A DNA stretch of 24,255 nucleotides from Pseudomonadota bacterium (GTDB taxonomy: Bacteria; Pseudomonadota; Alphaproteobacteria; Rhizobiales; Rhizobiaceae), in the NCBI GenBank assembly GCA_023435335.1, contig JAEYRU010000282.1:1-24255 (forward strand). The letters run 5' to 3'. The notes under the pieces were generated by a model, which worked only from the letters and a program-made list of their open reading frames with translations, did no database searches and was not told the DNA's origin. This document shows, piece by piece, positions 1-7,296 of the stretch. The translations under genes and the position numbers were made by a program. Within the stretch, counting starts at the first letter, position 1. Every line of letters begins with the position of its first letter.

Positions 1-158
1 GCACCTCGCCGCTGCGCGGCGGACCGCCCTATGGCGGCCGGCTGGCCGTCTGGGACCCGACCGTCCCGAATGGAAAACACATCCGCGAGGTGGACGTCAT
101 TCTCGCCCACGCCCATGCCCTCGCCGATTACGCGCTTGCCTTTCCCGATACGTTGTGA
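1..158 (+). CDS. 3' end of an unidentified protein gene (truncated by window edge)
   Basis: The third forward frame is open from the left edge to a TGA at 156-158 and gives about 51 residues ending in LAFPDTL. I do not recognise the family. The fragment contains a Gly/Pro-rich stretch (LRGGPPYGG) and a His/Ala-rich helix-like end (ILAHAHALADY). It is supported by the open frame to the edge, the codon bias typical of the window (GC-rich third positions), and the gene that follows 65 bases downstream in the same direction with its own ribosome-binding site. The other two forward frames across this stretch give arginine-rich, shadow-like peptides. Confidence 0.5.
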   Translation, partial: TSPLRGGPPYGGRLAVWDPTVPNGKHIREVDVILAHAHALADYALAFPDTL

Positions 159-223
159 GCGGGCATCCGGGAACGCCTTGCCCGCAACGGCGTTTCCGAA
201 AGGACCAACAATTGGAGAGACCG

Positions 224-472
224 ATGCTCGCAACCGACACCTGGCTGCGGATCGTCTGCGCGATGATGTGCAACGCCGTGCTGTTCGGCGCCGGCGCAAT
301 CACGGTGCTGTCCGTGCCGGCGCTGCTGCCCTACGCCAAGTTCCTGATCCCGGCCGTGGTCTTCCTCAGCTTCGCGCTGGCCCCCTTCGTGGCCGCGCTG
401 ATCGCGCCGCGCATGCGCCTGCGCAACTGGGGCCGCCGGGCCTGGCGCGAGGGCGACGCGATTTCCGGCTGA
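224..472 (+). CDS. small two-helix inner-membrane protein, unknown function
   Basis: An 82-residue protein. I placed the start at ATG 224 because GGAGAG at 214-219 sits just upstream; the in-frame ATG at 155 overlaps the previous gene's stop and has no comparable site. Two hydrophobic segments (about residues 8-32 and 38-60) flank a short loop containing PYAKF, and the C-terminus is basic (RMRLRNWGRRAWR), so the tail is probably cytoplasmic by the positive-inside rule. No family could be named. It may share a transcript with the preceding gene. The downstream neighbour is convergent. Confidence 0.6.
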   Translation: MLATDTWLRIVCAMMCNAVLFGAGAITVLSVPALLPYAKFLIPAVVFLSFALAPFVAALIAPRMRLRNWGRRAWREGDAISG

Positions 473-497
473 GTGACGATCGGGCCGGCGCGGGAAC

Positions 498-1073
498 CTA
501 GTGCCCGCCGTCGGCGGCCTTCTTTGCCGCCGCGAGCCTCGCCTCGGCCACCATCGCGGCCTTCTCGTCTGCCTTGGCGACCTCGCCCAGCAGGTAGCCG
601 CACGACTTGTCCGACAGCGCCGTGGCGCGCCGCGCCGCCGACACCCACGACATGTGAACCAGCAGGCCGTCGTTCCGCGCCTCCTCCTCGCTCGCCGCCT
701 TCAGCGCGGGCGCGCGCCGGCCGCCGCATTTCTCGCGGATCAGCACCGAGAGCGCGAAGCTGTGGGTGTAGGAGGATTCGGCCGCGAGTTCGGTCGGCAG
801 CGCCGCCACCACCACCGGGTCGGGCGCGTGCTGCTCGGCCTCCGCTCGCGCGGTCTCCTCGCCGGCCCCGTCCGGATTGGCGAGAAACAGCGTCCAGCCG
901 GCATAGCCGCCGCCCGCCAGCACCAGTGGCACCGTCGCCAGCACCGCCAGCATCAGCTTCGAGCGTTTCTTCGGCGCCCCGGCGGCTTCGGCCGCTTCGG
1001 CGACATCGCGCGCGTCCTTCGCTTCGGGCGCGTCGGCGGCAGGCTTGGCGGATCTGGCGAACAGCTTGAACAT
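498..1073 (-). CDS. single-pass membrane protein, unknown function
   Basis: A 191-residue protein with a charged Ala/Glu/Asp/Lys-rich cytoplasmic N-terminus (residues 1-38), one transmembrane helix at about 40-63 preceded by KKR, and a periplasmic part of about 125 residues. The outer part has two cysteines (in EKCGG and DKSCGY) that could form a disulfide, and ends in an Ala/Lys-rich helix. An AAGGGCAGC stretch lies directly before the ATG at 1073. The overall shape resembles small anchored proteins such as FliL, but no FliL motif or flagellar neighbour is present, so I do not make that call. It is divergent from the secreted protein at 1236. Confidence 0.6.
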   Translation of the reverse strand: MFKLFARSAKPAADAPEAKDARDVAEAAEAAGAPKKRSKLMLAVLATVPLVLAGGGYAGWTLFLANPDGAGEETARAEAEQHAPDPVVVAALPTELAAESSYTHSFALSVLIREKCGGRRAPALKAASEEEARNDGLLVHMSWVSAARRATALSDKSCGYLLGEVAKADEKAAMVAEARLAAAKKAADGGH

Positions 1074-1144
1074 GCTGCCCTTTTACACGCCGCCGGTTAA
1101 AACCGCGTAACCGGCTCCGGACAACCTTCCGCTACGTGAACTTC

Positions 1145-1230
1145 CGCTGAACGCCCGGTTCCTCCTCCGTTCAGCGCCGCCCGGCGACACAGGGCGCGTT
1201 GCATTGGAACGCAACGTATCCAGAGGAGAG
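1145..1230 (+). promoter_or_regulatory. structured 5' leader with anti-SD loop upstream of the 1236 gene
   Basis: Two inverted repeats precede the gene at 1236. The first has perfect 9-base arms at 1145-1153 and 1168-1176 (CGCTGAACG / CGTTCAGCG) and a 14-base loop whose 3' half is TTCCTCCTC. The second has arms at 1197-1202 and 1211-1216 (CGTTGC / GCAACG). The gene's own Shine-Dalgarno, AGAGGAGAG at 1222-1230, contains GAGGAG (1224-1229), which is complementary to CTCCTC (1162-1167) in the first loop. The pairing is seen in the sequence; a control role on translation is inference, and the transcription start is unknown. Confidence 0.4.
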
Positions 1231-1235
1231 AACCA

Positions 1236-1796
1236 ATGTTGAAGACCATCAGAACCGCCGCGCTCGCGGCAGCCGCCGCGACCGCGCTGGCCACCGGGGC
1301 GAGCGCCCAGACCATCCAGGTCGACCCCGGCAAGCTGAAGCCCCAGTTGCCCGGGCCGCAGATCAAGCTGCCGCCCGACAGGCTGCGGCTGGCCTGTCCG
1401 GACCCGGCCGCGGCCGAGCTCCGGCTCACCAACATCCGCGTCCGCAGCGAGGGTTCGGCCCGCCACTACGACTTCGACGTCGTCGGCACGATCCGCAATC
1501 TCGGCGCCGCCGCCTGGAGTTCGGGCCGTGGCCAGCAGGTGGCCGGCCTGAAGCGGGGGGCGGCGACCGTCGCCAGCCGCGACTTCGTCAGCCTCGCGCC
1601 TGGCGCGAGCTTCACGCTGACCACCCGCATGAGCCTCTACTCGGCCGACGAGTTCCCGCCCGGCGTCGAGCTGTCGATCGGATACGATCCCGACATCCGG
1701 CTCGACGGCAACCCCGCCAACGACGACTGCCGCTCGGGCAACAACGTGCGTCGCCTGTCGGGGCACGAGCTGCTGCGTCTGGCCAGCGGCCGCTAG
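1236..1796 (+). CDS. secreted (periplasmic) protein with a probable beta-sandwich fold, unknown function
   Basis: A 186-residue protein with a clear Sec signal peptide (MLKTIR, a long Ala-rich core, cleavage after GASA at residue 24). The mature part has an N-terminal Pro/Leu-rich segment, then alternating beta-like stretches including a sentence-like pattern typical of CARDB/cell-adhesion-type domains: LRLTNIRVRSEG, DFDVVGTIRNLG, FTLTTRMSLYS and the C-terminal GNPANDDCRSGNN. Two cysteines (RLACPDP and NDDCRSG) may be bridged. A strong ribosome-binding site (AGAGGAGAG) lies 5 bases before the ATG. The CARDB-like reading is weak and rests only on the strand pattern and the 'DGNPANDDC' ending. 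Its stop interleaves with that of the convergent next gene. Confidence 0.7.
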   Translation: MLKTIRTAALAAAAATALATGASAQTIQVDPGKLKPQLPGPQIKLPPDRLRLACPDPAAAELRLTNIRVRSEGSARHYDFDVVGTIRNLGAAAWSSGRGQQVAGLKRGAATVASRDFVSLAPGASFTLTTRMSLYSADEFPPGVELSIGYDPDIRLDGNPANDDCRSGNNVRRLSGHELLRLASGR

Positions 1797-2005
1797 GAAG
1801 GCCGGGGCGCGGGTCCGCCCGCGCCCTCCCCCACGCGCTTCGGCACCGGTATCCCGCGCTTGCGGAACAGCTCGGCCACGCCGCCGGTGATCTCGCGGCA
1901 GCCGCAATGCTCGGCGTGCTCTATGTGCCAGGCGATGCGCTCGTCCTCGCTCGCATTCTTCGGCATGACGTGATGCTGGTGCCACTCGCGGTTGATCTTG
2001 CCCAT
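1793..2005 (-). CDS. small His/Cys-rich conserved protein, unknown function
   Basis: A 70-residue soluble protein. The first half carries a striking pattern: WHQHH at residues 8-12, MPKN at 14-17, then W26-H27, H30, H33, C34-G-C36-R37. I recall similar short proteins with a 'WH...H...C-x-CR' pattern in many proteobacteria, all without assigned function; the spacing suggests metal binding, but that is inference. The C-terminal third is Pro/Gly-rich and probably disordered. The ATG at 2005 is the first possible start of this reading. Its TAG overlaps the TAG of the convergent upstream gene by four bases (1793-1796), so both transcripts must run through each other's 3' end. Confidence 0.65.
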   Translation of the reverse strand: MGKINREWHQHHVMPKNASEDERIAWHIEHAEHCGCREITGGVAELFRKRGIPVPKRVGEGAGGPAPRPS

Positions 2006-2090
2006 GCGCGCCTCCGCTCGGAAACGTCATAATGGACCCGGCCCGCGCCCGCGGCCTTGATCCCCGTCAAGACGAGCGGCGCTGGACGTC

Positions 2091-2990
2091 TCAGTTACCC
2101 GCCTGCGGCTCCGTCGGCGCGGCCACCGCCTGGATCGCCCGCGCGGCAGACTTGGCGAGCACCTGCGGCTGCGGCGCAACCGCCTCGGACTCGGGTTCGG
2201 CGGCCGCGACGACCGGCGCCACCTCCGCCATACGCTTGCGCGGCCCGCGCAGCCCGGTCTCCTCGAGCAGCCCCTTGGCCTTGGCATCGTAATAATAGCC
2301 TCGCGCGTAGAGCCGCACCGCCTGGTCGTGATTGCCGCCGGCGGTGATGTAGGCCCCGCGCAGGTAGCGCACGGCGTATTTCAGGTTGGTCTCGGCGTCG
2401 AGCAGTTCCGAAGCCGGGCCGTCGTGGCCCATCGAGCGCGCCGTCGCTGGCAGGATCTGCATCAGCCCCCAGTAGGGCCCGTTGCGGGCGGCGGGGTTGA
2501 AGGTGCTCTCGCGCTTCACCACGCGCCGCACCAGTTCCTCCGGCACCTGGTAGTGGTTGGCGTAGCGCGCGATCAGCGCGTCCAGCTCGGGGCTGCGCGC
2601 CTCGACCTTGGTGGGCCCGAAGCGCCCTTCCGGGGCGAACACCGCATCGGCCGCCGAGGTCGGCGTCGGGCCGGCATAGGAGGAGACCTGTACGGGCGGG
2701 TTGGCGGACGCAGCCGCTACCGCGACAGGCCCCGGCGCGGACGCGGTCGCGCCGCCTGCCGGCGCGGCGTCTTGCGGCGCCACCGCTGCCGCCTGCGGCT
2801 GCTCGCCATCGGCGACGCTCTCGGCCTCGGCCACCGCCTCGGGGCTTTCGGGATCGGCCACGGGCTTCTCGGCGACGGCGGCTGCCTGCATCTCGGCGCC
2901 GACGTCGATCCCGCTCGTCGTGCATCCGGCAAGGCCGAACGCGGCAAGCAGCGCAGCTGTGGAAACGATCAATCTCGGGGAAATCGGCAA
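2091..2990 (-). CDS. lytic transglycosylase lipoprotein (SLT domain, GH23-type)
   Basis: Cleaves the MurNAc-GlcNAc bond of peptidoglycan to give 1,6-anhydro ends, acting in the periplasm from a membrane anchor. From TTG 2990 the protein has 299 residues: a signal peptide ending in lipobox LAGC (Cys 23), a long Ala/Pro/Glu-rich linker (about 25-125), an SLT domain (about 135-240) and an Ala/Pro/Glu-rich tail. The catalytic glutamate is in VKRES (E161), followed by the family's GLMQI and ATARSMG motifs and the YLRGAY helix. An ATG at 3059 would give 322 residues with a 45-residue leader, which is long for a lipoprotein; TTG 2990 with GAGG nine bases upstream gives a normal 22-residue leader, so I prefer it. 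Which family subtype it belongs to is not decided. Confidence 0.85.
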   Translation of the reverse strand: MPISPRLIVSTAALLAAFGLAGCTTSGIDVGAEMQAAAVAEKPVADPESPEAVAEAESVADGEQPQAAAVAPQDAAPAGGATASAPGPVAVAAASANPPVQVSSYAGPTPTSAADAVFAPEGRFGPTKVEARSPELDALIARYANHYQVPEELVRRVVKRESTFNPAARNGPYWGLMQILPATARSMGHDGPASELLDAETNLKYAVRYLRGAYITAGGNHDQAVRLYARGYYYDAKAKGLLEETGLRGPRKRMAEVAPVVAAAEPESEAVAPQPQVLAKSAARAIQAVAAPTEPQAGN

Positions 2991-3241
2991 GACCCTTTGC
3001 CTCGCGTTTGATTTAGTCCCACCCGCTGCTTCAATAACCGAGCAGCGCCGCTCCCGCAACCGCCGCCGCGCGGTAAGCCCTCACGCTTGACGACAACATG
3101 CAGACTGCGGCAGGCGTGCCGCCCGGAATCGGGTGGCCGCATGGCGGCAGGCGGCAGTAGATGGGCCGCTCCCGCTTCGAAACCGCCGTGCCGCGTGCTA
3201 GGCTTGCGCCAGCGGTTTGGCGAACCTCGATTGGACAGACA

Positions 3242-3814
3242 ATGCCGGCGCCCTCATCCTCCTTCGCCTTCGAAACCCCGCTCGGTTTCTTCGCCATCTC
3301 CTGGAGCGCGGCCGGCCTGACGCGGCTCGTGCTGCCCGAGCCGGACCTTGCGGCAGCCCTGCGCCGGCTCGCTGGCCGTGCCGCCGCCTCGCCCCCCGAA
3401 CTTGCCGGGGAGGCGGAACTCCCTGCAGTGGTCGCCGGCATCGTGGCCGCCATCCGCCGCTATGCGTCCGGCGAGACGGTCGACTTTTCCGGTGTCGCGG
3501 TCGACCTCGCCGACGCCGACGGTTTCCGCCGCGCCATCTACGACGCCGCGCGCGGCCTGGCCCAAGGCGACGCCGTGACCTATGGCGAGCTGGCGCGGCG
3601 CGCCGGCTTCCCCGACATGGCGCGCGAGACCGGCGCGGCGCTCGGCCGCAATCCCGTCCCGCTGGTGATCCCGTGCCATCGCATCGTGGCGGCCGGCGGC
3701 AAGCTCGGCGGTTTCTCGGCCCCCGGCGGCTCCGCCACCAAGGCCCGCCTGCTCGCGCATGAGCGCGCCCGCGTGCCCTCGCGCGACACGGCCCAGGCCT
3801 CCTTCGTCTTCTAG
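3242..3814 (+). CDS. ogt: methylated-DNA--protein-cysteine S-methyltransferase
   Basis: Suicide repair enzyme that moves alkyl groups from O6-alkylguanine (and O4-alkylthymine) to its own cysteine. The 190-residue protein has an N-terminal RNase-H-like domain (1-95) and the C-terminal DNA-binding domain with all key elements: helix-turn-helix TYGELARRAGFP (113-124), the arginine finger region ARETGAALGRNP (R128, N137 hinge) and the active-site motif PCHR (144-147, nucleophile C145), then GGKLGGF. The length fits Ogt/MGMT without an Ada regulatory domain. The ATG at 3242 with GGA about six bases upstream was preferred over an upstream in-frame ATG at 3161, which adds an unrelated Arg-rich extension. 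It is divergent from the transglycosylase gene with about 250 bases between the starts. Confidence 0.9.
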   Translation: MPAPSSSFAFETPLGFFAISWSAAGLTRLVLPEPDLAAALRRLAGRAAASPPELAGEAELPAVVAGIVAAIRRYASGETVDFSGVAVDLADADGFRRAIYDAARGLAQGDAVTYGELARRAGFPDMARETGAALGRNPVPLVIPCHRIVAAGGKLGGFSAPGGSATKARLLAHERARVPSRDTAQASFVF

Positions 3815-3853
3815 GGGACTCGCTCGAAGCTTGCGCGAGGCTTGCGGCATGCG

Positions 3854-3882
3854 CTTGCAAGTTGAATCGCCCGTGGCATAAT
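3854..3882 (+). promoter_or_regulatory. sigma-70-type promoter upstream of the 4028 gene
   Basis: A -35 element CTTGCA (3854-3859) and a -10 element CATAAT (3877-3882) are separated by exactly 17 bases, a good match to alphaproteobacterial housekeeping promoters (CTTGAC-N17-CTATAT). The predicted start near 3889 leaves an unusually long leader of about 140 bases before the ATG at 4028. Confidence 0.55.
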
Positions 3883-4027
3883 GATTCCAGCGATTCGGGG
3901 ATCGCCTGCATCAGCAGCGGGCGCCGTAATTCAAGTTCTTTCCCCTTGGCCAACAGTCTTGTGCGCGTGAAACGGGTCTCATGCGCAATTGTTGTTTGCG
4001 TCGATTTTGCAAGATCGGGGGATCTGC

Positions 4028-4258
4028 ATGCGCCACGCGCTCGACGAGAATGCCAAGCGGCGGCTCACGGAACGAGCCGAGATTTCCGTCGCGGTCGACT
4101 TCCTGCTGTCCCGCGGCTTCACTTCCGAGGACATACCGGCGCAACTCACCCGGTATTACTACGTGGACATCGATCTCCTGAACGAGGTCCTGCTGGAAGA
4201 CCAGCATTTGTCCGAACCGATCCCGACCGCCGACACCGTCTGGCAAGAGGTGGCCTGA
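4028..4258 (+). CDS. small conserved protein, unknown function
   Basis: A 76-residue soluble, acidic protein (MRHALDEN... to ...VWQEVA). It looks mostly helical: a charged helix (residues 5-17), a second helix with AVDFLLSRGF, a turn-helix with SEDIPAQLTRYYYVDIDLLNEVLL, and a short tail. The SEDIPAQLTRYY segment recalls a compact helix-turn-helix fold, but there is no clear DNA-binding signature. The ATG at 4028 is preceded by a GGGGGA site; the in-frame ATG at 3989 is less well placed. It stands alone as a transcription unit, with a promoter at 3854-3882 and a strong terminator 34 bases past the stop. Confidence 0.65.
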   Translation: MRHALDENAKRRLTERAEISVAVDFLLSRGFTSEDIPAQLTRYYYVDIDLLNEVLLEDQHLSEPIPTADTVWQEVA

Positions 4259-4292
4259 AGACTTTTCCTCCCGCGTAAGTCTCCCGTGAACT

Positions 4293-4318
4293 GCGCCCGG
4301 TCCGCCGGGCGCTTTTTT
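4293..4318 (+). terminator. rho-independent terminator of the 4028 gene
   Basis: A perfect 8-base stem, GCGCCCGG (4293-4300) and CCGGGCGC (4305-4312), with loop TCCG, is followed directly by six T (4313-4318). The minus-strand side has no T run, so it works in the plus direction only and shields the convergent ugpC end. Confidence 0.9.
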
Positions 4319-4336
4319 GTAGGCGCGCCGGTCTGC

Positions 4337-5425
4337 TCAGATGCGCCGCAGCGTTCGCGCATCGAACAGGTGCGCCGCGCCAGGGTCGATCGCCAGCGGC
4401 AGGACATCGCCGGCCTGCACGCGGGTGCTACCCGGCAGGCGCGCAACAAGCAGGTCGCCGGGCGTGGTTGTGCCGGCGGGATACCCGTGCGCCAGCGTGT
4501 CGGCACCGAGCGCCTCCACAGCGGTCACCTTCATCTCGAAGTCGGCGTTGGCGAGCGCGTCGACCAGCGTCATATGCTCGGGCCTTACCCCCAGCAGGAC
4601 GTCGCGGCCGGCATCGGGCAGCACGATCTCGCGCGGCGTCACGGTTCCTCCGGAACTGAGGTTCAGGCCCTTTCCCGGCCCGACCACCTCGGCCGCCATC
4701 AGGTTCATCGCCGGCGAGCCGATGAAGCCCGCGACGAAGACGCTGGCCGGCTTCTCGTAGACCGAGATCGGCGTTCCGATCTGCTCGGCCACGCCCTGGT
4801 TCATCACGACGAGCACGTCGGCGAGCGTCATCGCCTCCACCTGATCGTGGGTGACATAGACCGAGGTCACGCCAAGCGAGCGCTGCAGGTTCTTGATCTC
4901 GATGCGCATCTGGCCGCGCAGCTTGGCGTCGAGATTGGAAAGCGGCTCGGCGAACAGGAACGCCTGCGGGCTGCGCACGATGGCGCGGCCCATCGCGACC
5001 CGCTGGCGCTGGCCTCCGGAGAGCTCGCGCGGCTTGCGCTCCAGCAGTTCGCCCAGCCCCAGGGTTTCGGCCGCCTCGCGCACGCGCCGGTCGATGTCGT
5101 CCTTCGCCATGCCCCGGTTGCGCAGGCCGTAGGCCATGTTGTCGTAGACCTTCATGTGCGGGTAGAGGGCGTAGTTCTGGAAGACCATGGCGATGTCGCG
5201 CTCGGCGGGCCCGAGCTTGTTCACGATCGTCTCACCGATGAACACGCTTCCGGCCGTGATCTCCTCGAGCCCCGCGATCATGCGCAGCAGGGTGGACTTG
5301 CCGCAGCCCGACGGGCCGACCAGCACGCACATCTGGCCGTCCGGGATCGCGATCGAGACGCCCTTCACAGCCTCGATGCCGCCGGCATAGGTCTTCCTGA
5401 CGTCCTTGAGTTCGACTGTCGCCAT
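4337..5425 (-). CDS. ugpC: sn-glycerol-3-phosphate ABC transporter, ATPase subunit
   Basis: ATP-binding subunit of the UgpB-A-E-C importer on the cytoplasmic face of the inner membrane; 362 residues, normal for UgpC/MalK. Walker A GPSGCGKST (37-45), Q-loop in VFQNYALYP (82-90), signature LSGGQ (135-139), D-loop SNLD (163-166) and switch His in YVTHDQ (H193) are all present. The C-terminal regulatory/OB part contains the UgpC-typical GTPISVYEKPASVFVAGFIG and VRPEHMTL. Oddity: the Walker B motif reads FLFAEP, with Ala at 159 where the family has Asp; the catalytic Glu (E160) is kept. It is the last gene of the operon, 13 bases after ugpE. Assignment to G3P rather than another sugar rests on the ugpB partner. 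Confidence 0.93.
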   Translation of the reverse strand: MATVELKDVRKTYAGGIEAVKGVSIAIPDGQMCVLVGPSGCGKSTLLRMIAGLEEITAGSVFIGETIVNKLGPAERDIAMVFQNYALYPHMKVYDNMAYGLRNRGMAKDDIDRRVREAAETLGLGELLERKPRELSGGQRQRVAMGRAIVRSPQAFLFAEPLSNLDAKLRGQMRIEIKNLQRSLGVTSVYVTHDQVEAMTLADVLVVMNQGVAEQIGTPISVYEKPASVFVAGFIGSPAMNLMAAEVVGPGKGLNLSSGGTVTPREIVLPDAGRDVLLGVRPEHMTLVDALANADFEMKVTAVEALGADTLAHGYPAGTTTPGDLLVARLPGSTRVQAGDVLPLAIDPGAAHLFDARTLRRI

Positions 5426-5438
5426 GGGCGGATTTCAC

Positions 5439-6350
5439 TCACTTCTCGGTTTCGACGAGGCCCTTCACGAACAGCCGCTGCATGAGCAGCACGACCAGGA
5501 CCGGAGGCAGGATGGCCAGTATCGAGGTCACCATCACGAGGTGCCATTGGGTGTCGGCATCGGCAAACGAGATCATCTTCCTCAGCGCGATGACGATGGT
5601 GTTCATGTCGTTGCGGTTGGTCACCAGCAGCGGCCACAGGTACTGCGTCCAGCCGTAGATGAACATGATGACGAAGAGCGCCGCGATGTTGGTCTTCGAC
5701 AGCGGGAGCAGGATGTCCTTGAAGAAGCGCCACGGCCCCGCGCCGTCCACGCGCGCGGCTTCCACCAGTTCGCCGGGTATCGTCAGGAAGAATTGCCTGA
5801 AGAGCAGCGTCGCGGTGGCCGAGGCCATCAGCGGCAGGATCAGTCCGGTATAGGTGTCGATCAGCCCGAGGTCGACCATGACCTTGTAGGTTGGAAGGAT
5901 GCGCACCTCCACCGGCAGCATCAGCGTCACGAAGATCATCCAGAAGAAGAGCATCCGGAAGGGAAACCGGAAGAACACGATGGCGAAGGCCGAGAGGATC
6001 GAGATCACGATCTTTCCGACCGCGATCCCCATCGCCATCACCGTCGTGTTGAACAGCAGCGTGTCGACGCTGACCCCGCCGATGCGGCCGATGCCGCCGA
6101 AGATCGCATCGTAGTAGTTCTGGAACAGCCGGTCGCCGGGCGTGAGCGGCAGCGGCGGGCGCAGGATCGTCTGCAGCGAGTGAGTCGAGGCGGTGAACGT
6201 ATAGTAGATCGGAAATGCGACTATGAGGACGCCGAGGATCAGGATCGCATGCGCCGTGTAGCGGGAAGCGCGGCTGATGCCGAGCATCGCGCCCTGCTCG
6301 CGCCGGCCGAGCACGGCGGCGGTGGACCGTTCCACGCTCGCCTCAGCCAT
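5439..6350 (-). CDS. ugpE: sn-glycerol-3-phosphate ABC transporter, permease UgpE
   Basis: One of the two inner-membrane permease subunits of the importer; 303 residues, slightly longer than the usual 280 because of about 20 extra N-terminal residues (a second ATG lies at codon 22). Six membrane helices can be traced: about 33-55, 98-122, 130-148, 162-185, 221-242 and 275-296. The EAA loop that docks on UgpC is ELVEAARVDGAGPWRFFKDILLPL (residues 194 onward, key E-A-A and G at 203). Its ATG overlaps the end of ugpA by 8 bases (6343-6350), so the two permeases are translationally coupled. The start at 6350 is favoured by that coupling. Confidence 0.93.
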   Translation of the reverse strand: MAEASVERSTAAVLGRREQGAMLGISRASRYTAHAILILGVLIVAFPIYYTFTASTHSLQTILRPPLPLTPGDRLFQNYYDAIFGGIGRIGGVSVDTLLFNTTVMAMGIAVGKIVISILSAFAIVFFRFPFRMLFFWMIFVTLMLPVEVRILPTYKVMVDLGLIDTYTGLILPLMASATATLLFRQFFLTIPGELVEAARVDGAGPWRFFKDILLPLSKTNIAALFVIMFIYGWTQYLWPLLVTNRNDMNTIVIALRKMISFADADTQWHLVMVTSILAILPPVLVVLLMQRLFVKGLVETEK

Positions 6351-7227
6351 AATGCACCTTCTTCTCCACGTAGCGGAACTGGATGGCCGTGAGCGCGATG
6401 ACGATCACCATCAGGATCACCGACTGCGCGGCGGAGCTGCCCAGGATCAGGTTGACGAAGCCGTCGTTGTAGACCTTGTAGACCAGCGTCTCGGTTGCCT
6501 TGCCAGGCCCGCCGCCAGTGACCGCGTGGATGATGCCGAAGGTGTCGAAGAAGGCGTAGGTGGTGTTGATCACCAGCAGGAAGAAGGTGGTGGGCGCGAG
6601 CAGCGGGAAGACGATCGTCCAGAAGCGCTTGGTCTCGCCGGCGCCGTCGATCGCGGCCGCCTCGATCAGCGTCCTGGGGATAGCCTGCAGGCCGGCGACG
6701 AAGAACAGGAAATTGTAGGAGATCTGCTTCCAGGCAGCAGCCGCGACGACCAGAAGCATCGCCTGGTCGCCGCGCAGCAGCGGGTCCCACGCGTAGCCGG
6801 CGGAGCGCAGCATGTAAGCGAAGGTTCCCATCGTCGGGTTGAGCATGAACAGCCACACCATGCCCGCGATGGCGGGGGCGACCGCGTAGGGCCAGATCAG
6901 CATGGTGCGGTAAAAGCCCCTGCCCTTGATGATCTTGTCGGCCATGACGGCGAGCAGCAGCGCGATCGACATGGCGAGGAAGGCGACCGCCACGGAGAAG
7001 ATGGCGGTCACCTCGACCGCGTTGAGATAGTTGGGGTCGGCAAGGACTCGCCGGAAGTTGGCAAGGCCGACGAAGGTGCTCCTGAGGCCGAACGGATCCT
7101 CGCGCAGCACCGACTGGTACAGCGCCTGGCTTGCCGGCCAGTAGAAGAAGATGCCCACGATGATCAGCTGCGGCAGAAGCAGCGCGTAGGGCAGTACCTT
7201 GTTGGGAAAGACGACACGTGGGGACAA
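6343..7227 (-). CDS. ugpA: sn-glycerol-3-phosphate ABC transporter, permease UgpA
   Basis: Second permease subunit of the importer, 294 residues from a TTG start. I chose TTG 7227 because GAGGAAGG lies at 7232-7239, four bases upstream, and because the protein then begins with VVFPNKVLPYALLLPQ, the usual UgpA N-terminus; the ATG at 7269 would add 14 charged residues inside the intercistronic hairpin. Six helices are visible, with the typical LREDPFGL segment after the first, and the EAA loop LIEAAAIDGAGETKRFW begins near residue 187. It is separated from ugpB by 69 bases containing a stable hairpin and overlaps ugpE by 8 bases. Confidence 0.92.
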   Translation of the reverse strand: MSPRVVFPNKVLPYALLLPQLIIVGIFFYWPASQALYQSVLREDPFGLRSTFVGLANFRRVLADPNYLNAVEVTAIFSVAVAFLAMSIALLLAVMADKIIKGRGFYRTMLIWPYAVAPAIAGMVWLFMLNPTMGTFAYMLRSAGYAWDPLLRGDQAMLLVVAAAAWKQISYNFLFFVAGLQAIPRTLIEAAAIDGAGETKRFWTIVFPLLAPTTFFLLVINTTYAFFDTFGIIHAVTGGGPGKATETLVYKVYNDGFVNLILGSSAAQSVILMVIVIALTAIQFRYVEKKVHYG

Positions 7228-7250
7228 TGGGCCTTCCTCGGCATGGCGCG

Positions 7251-7279
7251 AACCGCCCGCGCGAGACACGCGGACGGTT
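7251..7279 (-). promoter_or_regulatory. intercistronic hairpin between ugpB and ugpA
   Basis: On the minus strand, AACCGTCCGCG and its partner near CGGGCGGTT form an 11-pair stem (one G-U) with a 7-base loop, starting 18 bases after the ugpB stop. No T run follows, so it is not a full terminator. Hairpins in this position are known to protect the binding-protein message from 3' decay so that it is made in excess over the permeases; that role here is inferred. Confidence 0.5.
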
Positions 7280-7296
7280 GCTTCGACCGGCTTTCG

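Noticed and set aside
2328..3011. A 227-codon plus-strand frame opposite the transglycosylase
   Set aside because: The minus-strand reading has the SLT catalytic motifs and lipobox; this frame has none.
4286..5485. A 399-codon plus-strand open frame
   Set aside because: Antisense shadow of ugpC with His/Arg/Asp-rich composition and no family resemblance.
5406..6392. A 328-codon plus-strand open frame
   Set aside because: Antisense shadow of ugpE; extremely Gln/Arg/Asp/His-rich.
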